A DNA stretch of 64,000 nt from the NCBI GenBank assembly GCA_945910005.1, contig OX246745.1:43069890-43133889 (forward strand). The letters run 5' to 3'. A program made the translations under genes and the position numbers. Under the pieces are notes generated by a model. That model did no database searches, was not told the DNA's origin, and saw only the letters and a list, made by a program, of their open reading frames with translations. Below, piece after piece: positions 59,461 through 64,000 of the stretch; position 1 is the stretch's first letter; the number at the start of each line of letters is the position of its first letter. Source of the DNA: Isoperla grammatica (lineage: Eukaryota; Arthropoda; Insecta; Plecoptera; Perlodidae).

Positions 59461-62400
59461 CGGGACAGGACACTCCGCTGTCTCCGGTTCGACACCAGGT
59501 CAGGAGTGACGATATTCGACACGTGAATACCATCAATGTTTTCGATCAAGATGCAACGCAACGCGACCTCAATCACGAAGAATCTTCAGGGGCCTACGCA
59601 GAGACACCGACTACGCATGCGCCTGAGATAGATGTAAGTGTTTGTAATCTTCATGTAAATGCTCTTATTGATACCGGTAGCGAAATTACATGCATATCTG
59701 AACAGTTTTGGAAGGAACTTTTGCAAATTTCAAACTTTCCACTGTTACCCGCTCGCAGCATTTTGATTGCGAGTGCTTTTATGAATAATAGTCAGCGTGT
59801 AAATGCGCAAACTTTCTTACCAGTTTCGATACAAGATACTGTTTACGACATGACCTTCTTAATAGTCCCTAATCTACACCGCTCTATGATTATTGGGTCT
59901 GATTGGCTTGTTCAAAATAAGGCGAAATTACATTTCTTAGATCGCCTTATGTATATTGGAGAGCAGGCCGAACAACAGATCGTTCCTTTATTCTTGAGTT
60001 GTTCCCCACAGGACGTGGGAAAGCACTTGTCCCTTGTGAGCAATGAGGTGTATATTGATCAACAATGCACTTTAGATAAAAAGGAAACTCTAAAAGACCC
60101 AGGGTTCGGTGCACAAGCCAAACAAAACGTTAAATCTTTACCCGCGGATTCTATGGAGGCCCAGGAAATCAAGCGTTTACTTTTGAAACATGAAGCACTT
60201 TTCTCTGTTGTGCCTGGCCGTATAGAAGGGTTTGAGCATACAATAGAAATGAAAGACAATACTCCATTTTTACAAAAGTCTTACCCCATACCACTATCGA
60301 AGAGGCAGGCGGTGGATGACCAAGTCCGTCAAATGCTCGAATGGAATATAATAGAGGCTGCCCCGTCCTCATACATAAACCCAATGGTCACCGTCGTAAA
60401 GCCAGATGGGTCGGTGCGCATTTGTTTAGACGGACGCTTGTTGAATAGTCGTATGTGTCCACAAAACGATAGTCCACCCCCCATAGAAGAGACTTTACAA
60501 AAGTTCCATGGAATGAAGTATTTCACTACTTTAGATTTAACAAACTCTTTCTGGCAGCTTCCCTTACGTAAACAAGACAGGAAATATACTGCATTTCTAC
60601 ACAATGGTATTTCTTACACATATTGTGTTGTGCCCTTTGGGTTACAATCGAGTGTGGCAGGACTGACACGTTGTCTACATAAAATATTGAATACAGACAT
60701 AAAACGTTACGTCACCATTTACGTAGACGACCTTCTGATAGCGTCGCCCGATTTACAGTCGCATTTACAACACCTGGATGCTGTGTTTACAGCTCTCAGT
60801 AATGTAGGAATTACTGTAAAGATTGAAAAATGTCAATTCTTGCAAGCTGAAGTAAATTACCTAGGGCACATTGTCTCAGCTGAGGGTGTTCGAGTGGACG
60901 CTGATAAGGTACGACCTATTGTGGATTTCCCCCATCCACGAAACGCTAAGCAATTACGTCGGTTCTTAGGCATGTGTACATTCTTTAAACGGTTTTGCGA
61001 CCAGTACGCACACGTGGTGGGGCCTTTATACATGTTACTCAGGACCGGTGTCAAGTGGGTGTGGAATGATGAAATGAATGAGACTTTTGAAAACACAAAG
61101 TCTTTGTTCCTTAGCCTCGTCATGCTACACCACCCCATACCTGGTGTGCCATACCACCTCGCGACAGATAGCTCCGACATAGGAGTGGGCGCGCAGCTAT
61201 TTCAAGTTGATGAGAGTGGCGAGCGTCGCGTAATCGCTTTCGCGAGCAGGGCTTTGAAAGGCCCAGAGACACGGTATTTTACTACCGAAAAAGAAGCCCT
61301 CGCCATTGTTTATGCCGTGCAAAAATTTCGCCATTTCCTTATTGGTGAAAAATTTACGATCTGGACAGACCACAAGAGCCTATCATTCATTCGTCAGTGT
61401 CGCCTACTCAGTAGCCGACTCACGCGGTGGATTTTGATTCTCCAGCAGTATCAGTTCGATATCAAATACTGCCCCGCAAAAGATAATGTAGTAGCCGATG
61501 CCCTGAGCCGAGCGCCATCTTCAAGTACACGTGATCGTGAAGACACACTAACAGGGACGGTTCGAATCCCGGCTATTATGGACGTGGTAGCGGAAGCCGA
61601 AACCAACTTGCGGGAATGGGCGCGTGTTCTACCCGAGCGACAGCGGGCAGACCCTGATCTCGCGCAAGTGATTTACAACCTGGAAACAGATGACGGAGCA
61701 GACACAACATCAGCCTACCTACTATGTAAACAAATACTTTATCACAAAGGGCGCAATGACCTTTCGTGGAGGGTTGTTGTACCTAAAAATGATTACATCA
61801 CGGTAGTCGAGTCATACCACGTCGCTTATGGCCACATGGGCTCGTATAAAACGTTCAAACTAATAAGCAATAATTTCTATTGGAAAAATATGCGCAGATA
61901 CATCGTTAAGTTTACACGCTCTTGTGACACCTGTCAACGCGCGAAGTGTGCAACCCGTGGACTGCGAGGAGAGATGGCCCACGTGATCTCGCATTCCCCA
62001 AATGAGTTGGTAACCACAGATTTATACGGACCTCTTCCACAGTCAAAAGGTGGGGTTAGTTACATTTTAGTGTTCGTCGATGCGTTCACAAAGTACGTAA
62101 CAGTATACGCTTTAAAACGAGCAACGACGGCCGCTATTCTAAACAAGTTACAAAATGATTATATCCCCAACGTTGGTCGGCCTTGCAAGATATTGGCAGA
62201 TCACGGGAGTCAATTCACGGCCCGACAGTGGTACCGAGAGTTGGAAAATGAAGGAATAATTCCCCTTCATTCCTCCATCAGACATCCGCAGAGCAACCCG
62301 ACAGAGCGAGTAATGCGCGAACTCGGCCGCGTGTTCCGTACATACTGTGCTAACAAACACACTTCATGGAGCATGGTTTTGCCGTATATTCAAAAATGGT

Positions 62401-62831
62401 TTAACGTGACAGTGCACGATGCGACCGGCTTCACACCTTATGAATTACAGTTCGGCTGCAATCCGGAATCAATAATAGCTGATTTACTCGGAGATCCGCC
62501 CCATCCACTACAACAACATGACACACCACGTAAAACAGTTTTGGCTCGGGAGAGACTAGAATCCAGAGCTGCGAGGCGGAAGATGGCGCATGACAAGAAG
62601 TCTAAACCAACGACATTTCAGCCTGGCGACCTGGTGTTGCTACAGTCCAATCACTTGTCCAGTGCGGCTAACCGTGAAATTGCAAAGTTCTTTATGCTCT
62701 ACGAAGGCCCATATATTATTCATCGGAAAGTGGGGAATAATGCATATCAGTTACTTGATGAACACGAAAAAGATAAGGGCATTTTCAATGTGATTAATTT
62801 AAAAAAATATAACCAACCACTCAAAGTGTAA
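59439..62831 (+). CDS. Gypsy pol: protease, RT, RNase H, integrase
   Basis: The pol frame is open from 59439 and lies -1 to gag; it has no ATG need if made by frameshifting. Domains counted from 59523: aspartic protease VNALIDTGSEITCISEQFW (about 40); RT with SYINPMVTVVKPDGSVRICL, LDLTNSFWQLPLRKQDRKY, VPFGLQSSVAGLTRCL and catalytic YVDDLLIA (about 285-410); RNase H ATDSSDIGVGAQLFQ, EKEALAIVYAVQKFRHFL and WTDHKSLSFI; tether FDIKYCPAKDNVVADALSRA; integrase HHCC (HVAYGHMGSYKTF ... CDTCQRAK), then D,D,E (TTDLYGPLPQ, ILADHGSQFTARQW, HPQSNPTERVMRELG); and a C-terminal GPY/F module (FMLYEGPYIIHRKVGNNAYQ). All catalytic residues are in place. Confidence 0.94.
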   Translation, partial: VGGKRAVTGQDTPLSPVRHQVRSDDIRHVNTINVFDQDATQRDLNHEESSGAYAETPTTHAPEIDVSVCNLHVNALIDTGSEITCISEQFWKELLQISNFPLLPARSILIASAFMNNSQRVNAQTFLPVSIQDTVYDMTFLIVPNLHRSMIIGSDWLVQNKAKLHFLDRLMYIGEQAEQQIVPLFLSCSPQDVGKHLSLVSNEVYIDQQCTLDKKETLKDPGFGAQAKQNVKSLPADSMEAQEIKRLLLKHEALFSVVPGRIEGFEHTIEMKDNTPFLQKSYPIPLSKRQAVDDQVRQMLEWNIIEAAPSSYINPMVTVVKPDGSVRICLDGRLLNSRMCPQNDSPPPIEETLQKFHGMKYFTTLDLTNSFWQLPLRKQDRKYTAFLHNGISYTYCVVPFGLQSSVAGLTRCLHKILNTDIKRYVTIYVDDLLIASPDLQSHLQHLDAVFTALSNVGITVKIEKCQFLQAEVNYLGHIVSAEGVRVDADKVRPIVDFPHPRNAKQLRRFLGMCTFFKRFCDQYAHVVGPLYMLLRTGVKWVWNDEMNETFENTKSLFLSLVMLHHPIPGVPYHLATDSSDIGVGAQLFQVDESGERRVIAFASRALKGPETRYFTTEKEALAIVYAVQKFRHFLIGEKFTIWTDHKSLSFIRQCRLLSSRLTRWILILQQYQFDIKYCPAKDNVVADALSRAPSSSTRDREDTLTGTVRIPAIMDVVAEAETNLREWARVLPERQRADPDLAQVIYNLETDDGADTTSAYLLCKQILYHKGRNDLSWRVVVPKNDYITVVESYHVAYGHMGSYKTFKLISNNFYWKNMRRYIVKFTRSCDTCQRAKCATRGLRGEMAHVISHSPNELVTTDLYGPLPQSKGGVSYILVFVDAFTKYVTVYALKRATTAAILNKLQNDYIPNVGRPCKILADHGSQFTARQWYRELENEGIIPLHSSIRHPQSNPTERVMRELGRVFRTYCANKHTSWSMVLPYIQKWFNVTVHDATGFTPYELQFGCNPESIIADLLGDPPHPLQQHDTPRKTVLARERLESRAARRKMAHDKKSKPTTFQPGDLVLLQSNHLSSAANREIAKFFMLYEGPYIIHRKVGNNAYQLLDEHEKDKGIFNVINLKKYNQPLKV
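59445..59451 (+). promoter_or_regulatory. -1 ribosomal frameshift slippery site G GGA AAC
   Basis: GGGAAAC is set in the gag frame exactly as X XXY YYZ (gcG GGA AAC), inside the 22-nt gag/pol overlap (59439-59460). A -1 slip leads into pol. Ten nt downstream a 7-bp hairpin can form (59462-59468 with 59478-59484, GGGACAG/CTGTCTC with one G.U pair). Confidence 0.8.
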
Positions 62832-63068
62832 GAGTTTTCAAAAGGTGTTTTGGTTAAATGTATTGTATTGTGTTGTTTTCATTTGTATCCCTTTTTTTTA
62901 TTACTAGAAGATTGTTTTGTATTAGTTTTAAGTAGTTTCGTATGGACTCAGTACTTGGTTTGTAATTTGTACTTGTACCTATTTAAAAAAAAAAAAAAAA
63001 AATTGTGACCATTGTTGCTTCACTTAAAGATTTTATTACTCCTTGTGTTATAAAATCTGGGGGGAGAA

Positions 63069-63345
63069 TGTAGGGTTACCACCCCTCCTCCTCTATGTCA
63101 GGTTGGGGTGGGCGGACCGAAGAGGGCCCTTGGTCAAGGCCTGGGAGAGTGTGAGGGGAGTGTGGAACGTGAGAGCCTAGTGACCGGACACGGTGCTGGG
63201 TGATTGTGTGTTCCATGTATTCACTGTAATTTGTAGTATTTTAATATTCGTAGTACTAATAAATAATCATCGTTTCTTATGCATTCGTGTAATTAGTGAC
63301 ATTACTCATCATTGACTATCCTAAATCATCCTTGGAGATGTAACA
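63069..63345 (+). repeat. Gypsy 3' LTR
   Basis: A 277-bp copy of the 5' LTR, preceded by the polypurine tract CTGGGGGGAGAA. Confidence 0.96.
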
Positions 63346-63627
63346 ACTTGCCTATTTTTTTGGATGTTCCCCTTAAGTACGGAAGGTGCACGAAACCTGC
63401 AGGCTTATCGTCAGACTTAGGTTCCCCTAGTTTGGGAGAACCGGTGTTTTTAAACGCTCTGTTAATAGTATTATCCGAATAGCAGTTTGGCGTAAGTCTC
63501 GGATTTCTCTGACAGTCGTTATGACAGTCTGACAGTTTCGTGGAACGGAAAGCGAGTGAATTGACTACAGCATTGAGTTGGGCAGGGTGATGATGTGAAC
63601 GGGCGTTGAGATATCTGCCAGTGTTGG
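63346..63627 (-). pseudogene. PLE RT C-terminal part, right of the Gypsy
   Basis: On the minus strand this continues the PLE of 57042-57710: GRYLNARSHHHPAQLNAVVN near 63600-63540, then a linker and HLPYLRGTSKKIGK at the Gypsy junction. Confidence 0.75.
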
Positions 63628-63690
63628 TAAGATAAGATAAGATAAGATAAGATTTTTATTCACCATCAGACCTGTACATGGTACAAATAT
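63628..63690 (-). mobile_element. 63-bp LINE 3'-tail insertion with (AAGAT)n
   Basis: The PLE frame is broken between the codons for LDHTV and NTGRYLNA by sequence ending, on the minus strand, GGTGAATAAAAATC followed by (TTATC)n. An AATAAA followed by a short 5-bp repeat looks like the 3' end of a severely 5'-truncated non-LTR element. Confidence 0.6.
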
Positions 63691-63974
63691 TACACCGTGT
63701 GGTCTAATTTTCCATTACTTCTTTTGTAAACACACACGTCCAGAAACGGAAGTCGTCCATTCTCTTCTATCTCCATGGTACAGGTAATGTTTTCGTGCAG
63801 GCTATTAATGAGCAATAAAAACTCATTAAGTTTACTTATTCCATAAGGCCAAATGAGAAAGAAATCATCCACGTAGCGTAGAAGTAATTTTGGTTTGTAT
63901 GGAGCAAGTTCCAGAGCACGGTCTTCAAAATGTTGCATAAATATATTAGCCACTGCTGGTGATAACAGGTACAC
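63691..63974 (-). pseudogene. PLE RT fragment (catalytic region), partial at the window edge
   Basis: The minus strand reads LLSPAVANIFMQHFEDRALE, then YVDDFFLIWPYG (catalytic YVDD), ENGRLPFLDVCVYKRSNGKL and DHTV. Left of it (plus coordinates) is the LINE-tail insertion. The expected residues before LSPAVAN are replaced near 63965-64000 by unrelated sequence containing TCCGCGAAAAC, so another junction lies at the window end. Confidence 0.8.
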
Positions 63975-64000
63975 ATATGTCCGCGAAAACTTGAAAACTA

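Larger units (their letters stand above)
57711..63345 (+). mobile_element. complete Gypsy LTR retrotransposon with identical LTRs
   Basis: 5' LTR 57711-57987 and 3' LTR 63069-63345 are both 277 bp and appear identical. A primer site TGGCGCCCAACGTACTAG (57990-58007) begins with the tRNA-Lys-type TGGCGCCCAACG. The leader contains a 58-bp tandem repeat, then gag, a -1 frameshift signal, pol, and a polypurine tract CTGGGGGGAGAA ending at 63068. The element splits a PLE; the host sequence around the site is AAGCAACA/ACTTGCC, so the target duplication is A/C-rich (AACA or AACAA) and ambiguous with the LTR end. There is no env-like ORF. Confidence 0.95.

Noticed and set aside
62832..63056. env-like gene in the Gypsy element
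   Set aside because: Only about 240 bp separate pol from the 3' LTR, with no ORF; the element has no envelope gene.

Overview
The window looks like a piece of a repeat-rich arthropod nuclear genome, probably an insect. The signs are a spliced, intron-rich host gene with consensus GT/AG sites, Jockey-clade LINEs, BEL/Pao and Gypsy LTR elements, GIY-YIG Penelope-like elements (PLEs), a tRNA-derived SINE and very long minisatellites. Nothing suggests a prokaryote or an organelle. The species cannot be fixed from sequence alone.

Left third (1-21.4 kb). A 61-bp satellite of about 84 copies fills 1-5150 and is cut by the window edge; parts of it show a 12-unit (732-bp) higher-order repeat. The only host gene I can support follows: four coding exons at 7959-8629, 10088-10204, 12289-12480 and 19230-19389 (+ strand), all joined in phase 2. 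They encode a 379-residue protein with a signal peptide, a His-rich linker, a hydrophobic helix, a four-Cys conserved-looking domain and a Lys-rich tail. Its introns hold a decayed PLE, a 30-bp array just before exon 3, a 43-bp hairpin, and three arrays (57, 29 and 62 bp) whose units carry splice-signal sequence in the sense orientation. The 62-bp array runs directly into the acceptor of exon 4. An 83-bp array lies downstream.

Middle (21.4-37.5 kb). This is mostly non-genic DNA with small mobile elements: a PLE tail carrying a hammerhead-like motif, a SINE, a three-copy dispersed repeat, a truncated BEL/Pao element whose gag end is folded back as a 112-bp inverted repeat, several TIR/MITE-like elements, and a nearly full-length PLE (minus strand) with a hammerhead motif in its last codons.

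Right (37.6-64 kb). This is a nested transposon stack. A degenerate Jockey LINE (+) was hit by a BEL/Pao element (minus; 39681-50857; GCAAT target duplication), which was itself hit by a CR1/L2-like LINE (minus; 44130-49229; TGTGACTG duplication). The same Jockey also took a 5'-truncated LINE (52612-54846; 16-bp duplication) and is cut off by a truncated tRNA-Ser-primed LTR element. Last comes a complete Gypsy element (57711-63345). Its 277-bp LTRs look identical, its gag and pol are open, and the two are linked by a canonical -1 slippery heptamer; it sits inside another PLE. The Gypsy is the youngest and most plausibly active unit in the window.
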